Source: Scatophagus argus | Taxonomy: Eukaryota; Chordata; Actinopteri; Scatophagidae | Length of the DNA stretch: 64,000 nucleotides | Direction of reading: 5' to 3' | Assembly (NCBI RefSeq): GCF_020382885.2 | Contig: NC_058499.1 | Span: 9,595,872 to 9,659,871 of the forward strand | Shown here: piece after piece, positions 23,601-45,158 of the stretch | Layout: the number at the start of each line of letters is the position of its first letter | How positions within the stretch are numbered: the first letter of the stretch is position 1 | The notes under the pieces: generated by a model | What the model was told of the DNA's origin: nothing | Databases searched by the model: none | What the model saw: the letters and a program-made list of their open reading frames with translations, nothing else | Translations under genes and position numbers: made by a program

Positions 23601-24299
23601 TAGTATGACACATTGATCAGTCAGGCTAAAACACGAGAGCGAAAGTTGCAGTGACTAAACAATTTTGTTTTATCGAAGCGGCTGTCAAGACGCGACTGAT
23701 TTCATCGTGCCCAGTGAGTAAAACTAGCAGACTTGTTATATGTTGTCTCCCATGTCGCTGCTATAATGTTGCAATTAGCTAAGCTAAACATTTTGTTTCA
23801 TGTTAACTTGCGCACCTGACTGTTAGCTACTTATTTATGTCCACACCACGGGCTCAAACCACTTAACTGTGCAGCATTGACTGTCCACCCAGGGCTATTT
23901 ATCATTTCCACTGACAGAGGCTAGGTAGCTCTGGCTTGGGCCTAGCTTACGTAGCTAAGTTAACTGTTTATTTAACCTACATAGCTACATTGTTTGTTTT
24001 GCCATCGGTTACTAACGTAAGATAGCACGATTAGCTGATTAGCCACGATAGCCCAGTCAGTTGATACTTTTTTGGTGGTTAAAGTGATTTCTAAAGGAGT
24101 AAGCATAAGTGATGAACACCTTCATCAGCATATGACCTGTTTTGCTAAGTGCTAACAGTGACGTTGAAGTTATGAAATGTGTTACGCTAACTGGCCTCTC
24201 TTGTTTGCCACTGGCGTTAGCTGGTGGCTAATTTAACCATCCCCTCTTCCCGTATTGACGCTACGTTTATTTTCAGGGTTTTGACACAAAAGACGAGTT
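23600..24299 (+). other. clpx: Proposed clpx promoter and 5'UTR with one intron
   Basis: A good acceptor (TTTATTTTCAG) at 24266-24276 precedes the start codon by 23 nt, so the 5'UTR is probably spliced. A donor candidate CCCA/GTGAGT lies at 23713/23714 within CpG-containing sequence. The proposed intron is thus 23714-24276. No transcription start motif is clear. Confidence 0.45.
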
Positions 24300-31416
<7,117 letters not shown>

Positions 31417-32835
31417 AACACATCACTCATTTCACCTACAGATCATCTTTGAGATCATTAGATTACTATGGACCTTTGGATACCAACTCTGGGTTTTATG
31501 ATAGCCCCCTGACAAATAAGCTGTGGCCATTGTATCAAGGGTAATGAAGGCTGGTGGTTCTGACTAAGGAGTGGTTTCATCATGAACAAGTTCAGTGTTT
31601 GTAACAAGCTTTGGTCCCATGCATCAGATGTTAAGCCTCTAGCAGTGCACTGGCAGGGTGGACCTTTATAAAATATTTCAATCTCTGGGGATTGTTAACA
31701 TTTTATCTATATAAAGATAATGCAATTTTATTCATGAGAGGATTTGTAGCTAGTTGATTTGTTGTTGTTTTTTTGTGGTGATGGGCTGTCATGGCAAGGG
31801 AGGCAAATGTTTTGGGATCATACTGTACACTTGAAAACGTGGGGTGCTGAGCAAGTGTAGATGTGACGTTACCATGTCAAGTAATGCCTTATATATCATA
31901 AGGGCATAATATTCCTTGAGCACATCAATATTTTGATGTTTTCTTCTTTACCACCATTGTAATAATGGTGTTCACAGTAAAATCGGGCTGTAAATGTTGA
32001 GCTGTGCTGCATTTGTATGCAGTTTGTATGACATGACCTCTAATAGGGAGAACACATTGTGACATGTAATGCACCAGCACACTAAACAGAGCAGATGAAG
32101 AATAATGGTGACCTTTTTAAACAACCAGAATGGTTATTTTTCAGTGTTTTGCTTCCTCCTTTAGCCCACTCATTAGGGAATGTATATGTGTTTACTTACA
32201 GACCTCTGCGACTGGATCAGAGGGCTGTCTCACAAAGCGGGATAAGCAGGTTAGCCACTAAGTGTTTCCGTTTTGGACTAACTTTCCTATTTCCTATTTA
32301 CATGACTGAATCGCATTCTTAAACTTGACATTAAAGCTTTATTGTCCACGTTCATATCATTATCAAACAGATCGTCCCGTCACAGTTAGCTGGATGCTGC
32401 TCTAAACCCGCTTTGTGAGAACCCCCTCAGAACAGCGCAGGTGTCTTTACTTTTTTTTTTATTTTTTTGTGCGTACCCCAGCATTGCTAAAACTCACTTG
32501 ACCTTTTGGTGACAAAACATTTTGTTATTAAAAGGTACCTCAGTACATGTTTGTAATCAAGCCTTCATCTAAAATGCTCTCAGACTGAACTGAACCGCGC
32601 TGCTGTACTGCTCAAAAAAATGCTGTTTGTGCTATGAAATAAAATTAAACTAGATCTGTTCTCCTTTTGCTTTAAGTTTCCTTTTCCTTTAGTGAAGGTT
32701 CAGAACTGTTTTCACCTTTCACTGTTTTCAGAGGTCTGTTACAGAACCTGTAAACCCGACACCCAAAGTTTGTGAATCTTAAACTTATTGTGATTGTTTA
32801 AAATATATAAATAAAATGTATATCTCTGTACAGAA
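31417..32835 (+). other. clpx: clpx 3' untranslated region
   Basis: About 1.4 kb after the clpx stop with no other coding signal. AATAAA signals occur at 32638-32643 and 32809-32814. No repeat family recognised. Confidence 0.55.
32809..32814 (+). terminator. Distal polyadenylation signal of clpx
   Basis: AATAAA in AT-rich sequence; a proximal AATAAA is at 32638-32643, so two 3'UTR lengths are possible. Confidence 0.45.
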
Positions 32836-33578
32836 TTTAAATTGTTCTTTGCTTTTAAGCCTGTTGGCAGACCGGCATGTACCCTGAAGTCAGTAAAGAT
32901 GACATTCCCGGACACAACATAACAAATCAGCTAATGAAGATATCACAATGTTCTTCCACACTGATGCACTGCCGCCTTTATCTAATCTGCTAATCTCCGG
33001 AAAGTATCGTGCTGTTCTGTTTCCAGATACCTCAGCATTTCCCTGATCCCCCCCGACAAACCCATACTGAAAGTCACATGGTCTGAAAGGTGGCTTTGAG
33101 TAATGGATGAAAAAGCAAGAAAGACTGAGGAAAAATGTTAATATATCTGACACTGTCAATGTATTAATAGTAAAACAAAATAATTACAAATATATCAATT
33201 ATTAGTGCTTTTCTTTATTTCAGTAATATTCTGGTATATGTGTTTATGTATATATGTATGTATATATATATATATTCAATTGTTTGTAGTGTGCCTCTCA
33301 GGTGGGATTACAACAGGGGTATCACTGGTAAACAACTCAGATGATGTCAGAGGCTTAGTGATGAAGAGGTTTATCACGTACGATGGTGTCTGCGTGTTTA
33401 TCCTCCACTCCAAACGCTCGTCGAGGCTTCAGGGTAAGCCGTGAACATCAGAGTGAGCGGCTGACAAAGGTGAGTACTGATCGAATTGCAATGAACGTTT
33501 GAAAGTTTGAACTTCCAGCTGAGAGGTTGTATCTGATTCTTCTGATGCAGGCTATTTGTTGGTGCTTCTTTGGTGAAA
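32836..33578 (+). other. ubap1l: clpx-ubap1l gap with ubap1l 5'UTR exon
   Basis: An AT-rich spacer with a short TA repeat near 33250. An untranslated exon of ubap1l probably ends at 33469 (AAAG/GTGAGTACT) or 33433 (CAG/GTAAGC), because the coding exon has a clean acceptor (TGATGCAG) at 33543-33550, 28 nt before the ATG. Confidence 0.45.
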
Positions 33579-35921
<2,343 letters not shown>

Positions 35922-37165
35922 AATATTTCGCCCATTTCTAGTCTGCGTGGAGATTATTCTCATGTCAGTATGTGAAATGGACTGAAGACACAGTAACTTA
36001 ACCAGGGTTTCTGCCAGTTTCAACAGGTTAAATTTAGGATATTTTTTTAAGACCATTACGACTGATTTCACATCCCTATTAGCAAAAAGTATGGAGGACA
36101 TAAAAGAAAATCAGCATGGACTTGGTGGTGGCTTTTGCAGCAGGTAGATGCTTTTCTGACTTTCCCCTACATGCTCTGTTCGGTGACCTTACATTTACCC
36201 ACGTTAGATGAAAGTATCATTAAAGCTGAGTTTGTATTTTTCTTAGAGTTTCTAATTAATTTTGCATTTGTAGAAAATCTCTTCACATCCCAACACCATT
36301 TAGTAAATCTGACAATGAAATGCTGACAAAGCCCTGTGGCTGCTGCAGGCCTGTAAACAAGCCCATCCAATTACTTCATTTGGCCCAAGTAGAATGATTG
36401 GACGACATTTGTGGTGAAGCAGGTTGTTATAATGGAGCGCTAATGAGTTAAAGTAATATTAACTGAATAATCCAACAATTTTTAGAACCTGTCAAAATGT
36501 AATTACAGCATTTTAAGACCTCAAGTTCAAATTATTGGACATCAGAGTTTTTAAGGACCTGCTGAAACCATATTAACAGATACTGCTGTCTGACTTTGAC
36601 TCAGCAACCGAAACCTGTGCAACTCAAATCACAGGAGCTAGAATAAAAACATTCAGGTGTTACTAAAAAGGACACAAGATAATAAATAGGTACACTTAGC
36701 TAGGGTGAACGTTTTTTTTTTTTTAAACGTTTATTTACAGCTCGATTTCGTAAAAAGCACTCAAAATATTCTGATTCTGGAGATCAAATTTAGCTGTCAT
36801 TCCAGCTGGGGGGAAAAAAATTATGGTGCACTAGTTAACTGGTACAATACTAAAACAATGTAGTGCTCTAGATATGGTTAAAAAAAGCTTTAAAAAGCTG
36901 AAACCCCAAAAGAAAAATGTCATAATAAAAGCCACAACAGCCTTGGTACAAATGTCATCACAAAACACACAGCAGAGGAAACTCCTCAAGTGGTAAATCA
37001 GAAATGAAGTCTTAGGAAAACAGCACTGATGGAAACACATTAAAATATTTACATGTTTTACAGGAAGTTTACATTAATACTCCCTTCTTGTCCACGATAT
37101 CAAACCTACACCAAACTACTGCTGAGCTGGATGATGTCCAGTGCTGGAGCAGCTGCTTTGACTCA
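35922..37165. other. Tail-to-tail gap, ubap1l and prc1 3'UTRs
   Basis: ubap1l 3'UTR on + and prc1 3'UTR on -. A repeat fills 36003-36569. AATAAA on + at 36642-36647 could serve ubap1l; AATAAA on - at 36730-36735 could serve prc1, giving a 3'UTR of about 430 nt. Confidence 0.5.
36003..36569 (+). repeat. CAGGGTTTCTGC-ended non-autonomous DNA repeat
   Basis: Begins CAGGGTTTCTGCCAG and ends AAGGACCTGCTGAAACC, an imperfect terminal inverted repeat. Internal 'TTTAAGACC' motifs recur on both strands. This structure is common in fish genomes; hAT-like by its CAG start, from memory. It lies in the ubap1l 3' flank. Confidence 0.6.
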
Positions 37166-40100
37166 TCACTGATGACTGACGGTGGAGTTCAGCTGTCCTG
37201 ACTTAACATTCGCCTCCGACAGGTTTCTCTGCAGAGAAAAGTCAAAATCAGCCGTCACTGTGTTTGTTCATATTTAATGTGTCAAAAGTTAAAGTCAAAT
37301 GATTGAATATAAATGTTTACATGTTTGCATTCACACAGTGTTGGCACAAGTCATTGAGTCTCAATTGTTCTGACTCTATATATCAGGATTCACAGTAGAA
37401 TATTAGAAGTTTTTCACTATTTTCTCATGAACTACTGCATTAGCTTAAATAAAGAGAATCTATTGTGTGTTTTGATTGTGTGTGTATTGTTTACTATTAT
37501 GTAAATTTGGATGAAGATAATTAATTTCTTAAAATGCATTTTTAATTGTCAGAAATTCTGTTGCTCAGTTTGACAATTACCTAAACTCTCACTGTTCAGC
37601 CAATTAAGTTGTTTTTTTTTTTAAAAAAAAAAAATCGTGTTTTGTCCACATGCTAGCAAACCTTTTTGTCATTTTACTGGATGTTTTTGTTTCAAAACTA
37701 CATGACCTGTGAATTTTGTCCACATAATAGAAAAACATATTGGATCGCAAAAAGACATTTTGAAAAGCAAAAATTTACTACTTACTTAAATTTACTAAAC
37801 GTAATTTTAAATTGTGTTTTATCCTCAATTCACATTGTATTTTTGTGAATTTTTGCATAGCTGGGGACTAAACAGATGTAAAACCGCATTTACCGCAAAT
37901 TCCGAATAGGAGCCAGCAATAGAGTTAATGGTGAAGGTGTGATCTTGAGTATCCTGAGACCTTAGTGTGGCACTTGGAGTATTTCTGCTAAGATGGGAGA
38001 TGTTTTCCTTGTTTCGGTCTAATGCACGGGGAGTCCTTCCGTGTCCAGTGTTTCGTAGGCCAAGACCCTACAACAAAATCAATCATAATGTGTTTTTTGG
38101 CCATCTCATGTAAGACTACAATGAATGGGGGAAAAAAAAAATCCCAAAGAAAACAAACAACAAAAAAATCCCACTTGTACATTGTAAGAAAAATGAAAAA
38201 GATCTATAGCACCAGTCCTTCAAAGCTCCCACAAAGTATCAGAAGAACAGCATTTTGATAATTGTCCAAAGATATCAGATATCATCATCTGCAAGTTGTC
38301 AGCTTGATGATGAAATTTACATTTAAGAATCACCTCAAACACATGGGTTAAAACACCTGACTTACTGCATATTTTCTGTCTTATTCTGGTTAAGATATTT
38401 GAGCTCAGTGCTTACTTTCTCCACAACCCTCAACAATTGTCAAGACACACAGTATTCTAATTTGTCATCAATTTGCAGCCATGACAAGTCATCCATATAC
38501 AACTTAAACAAAAACAGAAAACACTGTAACATGCCTCACCACATTACCATTAAAAAATGGATTGACAAGATAGTCAGAAACGCAGCTAACCAATCTAACC
38601 CTCAAGGTCTGACAGGCTGTCAAAAACATAATGTAAACTCGGTCAGTGAGATGAATCACAAAGATGGCAGTGATCGTACCTTGCTGGCAGACAGAGGTGG
38701 TTTCTGGATGGAGGACTGGCACAAGGTTCCACTGAGGCCTGAACTAAGGAAGCTGGTGGGAGTGGAGATGGTCGAGGTGGCATTGAACTGGGTGGGCAGA
38801 GGAAGAAGTGTGGTTCAACTCAGATTTTTAACTCACCCAGTCTTCACTCAGGTACAGTCAGTCAGTGTCACCGCACAAGCAACAATCACATAGAATAAAT
38901 CAAATAAAAGAGCTGCACCTCCTTACCTTTTTTACTTTTCCAGGAGTGGGAGTTCCTGCTATGCGCCTTTTAGATGGTGTTCTCTTCACAGTTCCATATA
39001 ACATGTCCTCCTGCGTCTGTTTAGTTTTCTTCAGTTGCTATTTCAAACCACAACAAAAAAAAGTCTAGTTGTACGGGCAGCACTTTTGTGACAGGAAAAT
39101 TTAAGAACTTGTGCAGTTTTTAAACTGTAAGAATAACACACCCTTTCCAGTTTCTCTTTCTCCTTCTCAGTGTGGTGATTATCCCACTGGTGCTGCACAT
39201 ACTCAAGAAATTTCTGTCCGTTGACCAGGAATTCCTTGCCATGCTGCTGCTCCCAAACATCAATTTGGGCCTTCAGGCTCTTTTCCAGCTGCAACAAACA
39301 GGAAACACCAACTTTTCTTTGTTGCCATGTTATCAGATTTAGGCATCGACAGCTGACTCTCAGTCTACATTACATAATGGTCCAATCCCTAAAATGCTCT
39401 TTCAATGCAAAATCTGGGACACGACAATCAATTGCACATGAAGTTCAGGCCGAAATAATTAATGTTAAATTTCCCCATCTGTTGGCCAAACCCGGTAATG
39501 CACTACCTGACACTCGTGGTTAGCTTGACACGAGTGTCAGTTAGTGCATTACATTTGTTTTATTGTCATTAATTAAGTTGACCATTTATTTCCTCAATTT
39601 TTTTGCTTTCAGAAGCAGAAAACCACTTGAATAGCTTTTTTGTATTTAACAAACAACACAATAAAATAAATAAAGATCACTTTAAATCATTTCCTCACCT
39701 TAGGCAAACTTTTCTGCAGGTCAGCTCTCTGCTTCTCTTCTTTCAGAAGGTTCCCACCTCTGTTGTTGAACCTTGAAGGGTCATTAGCCTTTTTCTGAAA
39801 CAGAAAGTATAAGTATATACATCCACACACGTTCCAACGACAGCAGAAGTTTGTTTTAAATACTTCCCCAATAATTTATGAAGTTACAGAAGAACTTACG
39901 TCAAGTTCCAAGTACACGGTCCAGTTCTCCTGCCACTTTGTGACCCCCTCAAAGAGTTCTCTGTGGTCCTCATAATACTTCTCCAGAGTCTTGACCTCAG
40001 CCTCATGCTGATTGAGAAGCTCTTCAGTGAAATCATCTGTGGAAAGACAACATGCACTGAGACCCACACTTCCTTCATAATTATCAACCACATATACTCA

Positions 40101-41880
40101 GTGTAAGGGATTTGTTACTGTACAATATTGTTTACCAGCATAATATGGAACAAAAGCCTGTCGCTGCTCTTGGCTGTAAAAGCATTTTTCCCAGAAAAGG
40201 GCCATCTCTGTTCTGATGGCCTCAATGACACTTTTCATGCTGTGCATTTTCAGGACTTCTAGACGCTGGACCTCAGCCTGGAGCTGGAAAGACAGAATGC
40301 ACACACTTTAAACTTTCCATGAAGATGTTAGAAGTACTTGGGAAAATAACACACTACCACAGTGTCTCAAATCATTTACAATTCATGTAAAGGACTTACT
40401 GCCTCAATGTTTCTCTTCTTCGACATGACCATATGCTCAGAGAGGGCTTCCCTCTCCTCTTGGGGAATCTGAAGTCTTTCCCACAGTCCCTGGATCTTCG
40501 AACGGAAAGCTGAACAACAGACCTCATTCTCTGCTTTGCGTGTTTGTAACTGCATAGAGGAATAAAAATTATAAATCCATTATGGTGTAATACATGTCAC
40601 TTCAGATTGACTAACACATATCAAGATGTACAGATCACAAATTCACCTGACTGAGAAGTAGTTTAAGAGCATTAATGTTGTCATCCGACAGACAAAATGC
40701 TTCTTCATCCTCACACATCACATCCATCTCAAAACTGGTCTCTGGTTGCTGCTCCAGGTCATCCATGCATGCGATGATCTCCTTTTTGATGCTCACAAAT
40801 TCATCATGGCGGCGCCCCTGGAAAGACAATACAGGTTATGACCACAATAAAAAAAAAAAAAACATGCAAGTAATTAAGAAAAGCAGTAACACACCTTCTC
40901 TTTGGTCAGCTCATCCAGGTAGGCATGATATGTCTTCAGTTGCTGCAGTGATGGGATGGAGTCCTGGTCAATGCAAAAGGGGGTGGTGCACATAATACCA
41001 CAGAGCTCACGGTCTTTGGCAATGAGCCCCTTAAGCTCTTCCATTCTCTGTTTCTTGTGCTCCTTCATCACCTCTAGACGTGTGCGACTATTCTTCTCCA
41101 TCTGCAGCATGGTGCAACCATCCTCCTCCTTCACGGAAATCAATAAAGTTAGTCCAAACGAGTTAGCAGTTTTCCCAGACAGGTTTAAGAAATCAACTGC
41201 AAATTCCCAAAAGAGACTGTACCTCAAAGGGGGGCAGCTGAAGTTCACTGTACAAAATGCTGAGTTCCTTAAGACATGACTCTATGCTTTTCAGTAATCT
41301 CTTCTTGAGCTCCTCCTCTTCGGCAATCATTAGGTCCAACAAACCCTGTGGGACAACGAAACAAAAGACTTAGACTTCACTTTATGTCTAAAAATATGAG
41401 TTTGTTAACTCTGCAAGGTCAAAAAAAAATCCCCAACTTTAATTTAAACTGATCTGGGACTCACTTTAATGTGCTTGTGAACCTCGTTGGTTCTCTGAAG
41501 GCGCTGCTCCTCTGGAATCCCAATTTCTTCCCAAATATCCTGCAACCTCACCAATGCTCTGTTGAGGTAGGCAACAGACTCTGCTGCGTGGACTTCACTG
41601 GAAAGAACAGCAAAGTGTGGGTCAGTTTTCTGCTCTTTAGGCTACACACCTGATACAAGTCAGGCGGGTCCTCTATTAAAACTATAGCTCGAGTCATTTA
41701 AAATCAGTTAGCAGGGAGCTAACGTTTCAGTCCTTTCATCCACTGACATAGCTAACGTTAGCTATAGCATCCCGACGGTGTATTGTAGCGTTAGCTGTAA
41801 CGTCAAATAATACCAGCTCACCGGGAGCATGAGCGACATGGGATTAACACAGAACATAATTACCGTTCAGAATTACTCAT
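37166..41880 (-). CDS. prc1: Protein regulator of cytokinesis 1
   Basis: MAP65/Ase1-family antiparallel microtubule bundler of the anaphase midzone, partner of KIF4 and Polo kinase. Exons (minus): 41880-41864, 41597-41465, 41345-41223, 41128-40895, 40817-40647, 40549-40400, 40283-40136, 40036-39900, 39794-39699, 39288-39142, 39028-38927, 38787-38680, 38067-37894, 37228-37166; 600 residues (human 620). Seen: long charged coiled-coil N-terminal half ([20 protein letters not shown]), the conserved Lys-rich [19 protein letters not shown] of the spectrin-like microtubule-binding domain, and a basic Ser/Thr-rich tail with KRTPSKRR and SYSEFA. All joins keep the frame. Teleosts have prc1a and prc1b; I cannot assign which. 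Confidence 0.93.
39495..39552. repeat. 24-bp near-perfect inverted repeat (hairpin)
   Basis: Arms 39495-39518 and 39529-39552 pair with one mismatch around a 10-nt loop, in a prc1 intron (between exons 39794-39699 and 39288-39142). No flanking transposon signals. It could be a foldback or a short structured RNA; nothing shows it is expressed. Confidence 0.8.
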
Positions 41881-43402
41881 TGCAGCATACACAGACAGCT
41901 ACTCCGTCCCAACGTGACACACGATGTGAGCGTCAGCTCACACTAAAGCTAGCTTTATCTAAAATCAGTAAGCCAATCAGGAAGTAAACTTGCTAACAGA
42001 ATATACCATTGTTATCATAAACAGTTCATGCTCTAATTGATAAAAATGTAAGTTACCAACCTCACTCTCATGTTGCCACCGCAGACAGCTAAAATTTATT
42101 TGAAACAAATTTTCTTAACGCAAAAGCGGTCTTAACCTATTAACTAACAACTAGGGTTATCGGGCTGTCCGTTCGTTTGTCGACTCATCGGCGTTTGAAA
42201 TTTGCACCGAAACAACATCTGGGATTTGATTGGCCGCTTCTAGTGACGTCAGCGGAAGCTATTATAGGGGTGGTACTTAATTCGTCGTCCGTTGGGAAAA
42301 TTTTTGGTTGCAAATCTCCCGAAAGTAACGTTATGATTAATATCTGTTTGCTGACATGTTGTAAAAGTATAGTAAACAATCCATCACAGGCATCAGTTAC
42401 GATATCATTTGTTCGCTCTCTGTTTTGTGAGGTAATTAATTAAATAAAATTCATATCACATAGCGCGAAATCATAAGGAAGTGCCTGGCTGTACTGTTAT
42501 GCTATGCACTATTGTTTCACGTTATTTCTCAACAAATATTTCTTATAATTAGTGTTAGCAATGACTGATGCCAATTGGAGCTGACCAGAGTGAACAACCA
42601 GAGTGAAACTTTCTGTCCGGCTGGAAACATCTATCAAACCGGAACAACTCTGCTTCGATATAAGATAATTCTAGGTTAGCGCGGCAGTTATAAAGCAGTT
42701 GTAGATGTGGACGCATAAACGTCGTCACATCAGAACAGACAGTCACTTTCGATCTGTCTGTTTTCTATTTATGATTCTTTATTTCGGTCGAGGTTGTTTT
42801 TCCCCCCTTCTACTATGTTTATTGTCATGCAGCATCACACCAAGGCAAACTTCTCATGTGTGAAAACTCCTACTTTCTTTTTGCAGGACTACTGTTGGTC
42901 TCAGGCCATAACTCCTGTTTGTGTTTCCCTTCACAGTTGCTTTCCATTTCTCCAATTGAAAAAAGTCTTAAAATCAATGAGATATTAATTTGCAGCCATT
43001 TAGTCTTAAGTTCAGTATTAAATTAGAGATAGACTACGCTGTGCTCTAAAACAGAATGTGTTTTGTGCTTGTTTAAGGGTTGATTCAGTGCATTTGACCA
43101 AAACAATAGAAAATAAAATTTATTTGCAGACATTCATGACAAACAAACGCTTGAATTTTTGTATTTTTTTAACATGTCTCGGATTTTTGATCATTCTTTA
43201 ATCCTAGTACACAGACACAGATATGCAAACTCTTTTTTTAAGTCTGAAATGAAGTTTATATAGAAGCAAATGCTTTAGAGGATGTACATCACAAATAAAT
43301 AGGTGAGAAAACTTGGTGGAAAGTGAAATTGCAAACAGGTAAAACACAGTCTTGGCTAGTTTAGGGATTTGAGCGTAATAAAAGACAGCCTTTGTTCCTT
43401 CA
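41881..43402. other. prc1 upstream region and spi1a 3'UTR
   Basis: The prc1 5'UTR and promoter fill roughly 41881-42260, with the motif cluster listed separately. The rest is AT-rich; on the minus strand AATAAA at 43119-43124 would end a spi1a 3'UTR of about 280 nt. No exon or repeat recognised between 42260 and 43100. Confidence 0.45.
42194..42251 (-). promoter_or_regulatory. CHR / CCAAT / CRE cluster of the prc1 promoter
   Basis: TTTGAA (CHR-type) at 42194-42199, ATTGG (inverted CCAAT, NF-Y) at 42229-42233 and TGACGTCA (full CRE) at 42244-42251. Closely spaced CCAAT and CHR are the usual control of G2/M genes by DREAM/MuvB and NF-Y, and PRC1 is such a gene. The arrangement lies about 310-370 bp before the start codon. 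Confidence 0.5.
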
Positions 43403-45158
43403 TCAGTGAGGATACTGACGTAAGTAGAGGCTCCTCAGCACGGTCTCACTGAACTGGTAGGTTAGTTTCTTCTTGACCTTTCTGATCTCTCCAGTTTTAC
43501 CATAGTTCCTCAGAGCTCGAGCCATCTTTTGATAGGTCATTTTTTTGCGGTTTCCTTTTTGAATTCCCCAGTGGCTGGCCAGAACTTCTTTGTGTTTTGT
43601 GGAGAACTGGAAGATGCCCTTGTCCTGGTCCACCCACCAGATACTGTCACTCATGTCACCATTTCTTAGCAAGTCCAGAAGGAACTGGTACAAGCGGATT
43701 TTCTTCTTATTGGCTGAATCGGAAAATATGAGACACGTTCAAGAGATTTTATCAGGTATCAATCAGTTTCTCGAGGCTTTTGGTACCTTTGAGGTCTGTG
43801 GAAAACTTGCACTGAAGGTACTCACTAGTGTCTTTCCTAAAGGAGGAGTGGTTGTGGTCTTCAAAGTCATCCTCCCCATCTGATACCTGAAGCAGGGGAC
43901 TCGTTCCTCTTTGTTCCTCTTCAGAGTAGTATTGTCCAGGCGAGGCAGAGGGTTGGTACTGGTAGCACTGGGATGAGGTGTAATATGGGATCTTTAGGAG
44001 AAATTAAAAGCATGCCACAGTTTAGGTTTACAAAAGGAGTGACAGAGCTCTGTTGTTTTTTGTTACTCACTGCTTGACATTTTCATTTAAACACTGTCAT
44101 TGTCCTAAAAGAGGAAGTAACTCCACCAAAATAGAATTCAATGATCAGCAAGACTGTGTGGTGTAGATGACATTTCAGCAAAAATATCTTTGACTGTCCA
44201 AATCATGCATGGCACTGCGCTGTGATAAAACCAATTTTTCTCTTTATTTCAGATGATCAGAATCCATGAAATCTTCTTTAGAGTAGTTCCTGAAAATAGA
44301 TTATGTTGTTATTATGGGCGCTAGTACATTCATTTCTACTCAAGAGTTTACTTGTGGTGACACAGCGAGAGCGCCGAGTGCTGGGTCCAGCTGAAGCGCC
44401 AGAGGTTCGCTGCTGTAGCGGTAGGGTATCAGCTGTTGAGGAGACACAGACTGGAGCTCTGTGAGGTGATTCACTGGTGAATTATCAAAGTCTGTTGGCT
44501 GGATGCGCTCAGAGTGGAAGGGCCATCTGTGGTCTGAAAAGTGACAGAGGGTAAGGCACACACTTGTGTAGTGATCCTATCCTATTTTTAACGGTTAAAT
44601 CCAGTCCTCCCACCTTCATAAATCTCTCCCACATTAGGGAGGTAGGGGTACAGCTCTGCGGGTGGTCGATAATCCTCATGTTCATTAGGAACGATTTCCT
44701 CTGAGGCCTTATGTGGGGGGAAAATTAGATTTTGTCATAAAGAAAGTAAAAGCTGGAGTCCATTTGTCAAATATGATCATTAGGTGTTATACAAGAGTTA
44801 GTTTTATCTATTTATTTCACTTTATTTTTACTGGTTTTAACAGGACACAATGAGTGGGAAAGGAATAAAGTACCAGAACAGACCAGCTTATACATATGTC
44901 CTCAGTGAGCACAAACAAAACCCAGAAACACAAGTTTTCTCAGATATGCATCTTAATCAATAAATGAAATTCTAAGTCCCACCTTGGTCACTAGAAAACC
45001 GTTTTTAGAAACACAAAGAACAGACAGCATAACAAACACAAAATCATCCTCTCAACATAACAAACTCTGATCATAAACTAGTCCCCTCATCTGTCCTGTC
45101 AAAGTTGAGAGAATAAAGCAGAAACACTTACAGATGATATGACATATCCGTCCATCAT
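43403..45158 (-). CDS. spi1a: PU.1-family ETS transcription factor
   Basis: DNA-binding regulator of myeloid development. Exons (minus): 45158-45132, 44707-44614, 44533-44352, 43991-43826, 43713-43403; 259 residues (human SPI1 about 270). The N-terminal part is like PU.1 ([28 protein letters not shown], then [12 protein letters not shown]), the centre is acidic with a PEST-like [15 protein letters not shown], and the ETS domain (about 160-247) carries [15 protein letters not shown], the recognition helix [19 protein letters not shown] and KKLTYQF. All five exons match the SPI1 pattern. Substitutions such as [14 protein letters not shown] suggest the teleost spi1a copy rather than spi1b, and linkage to cyp19a1b agrees with what I recall of zebrafish; the paralogue label is less sure than the family. 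Confidence 0.85.
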
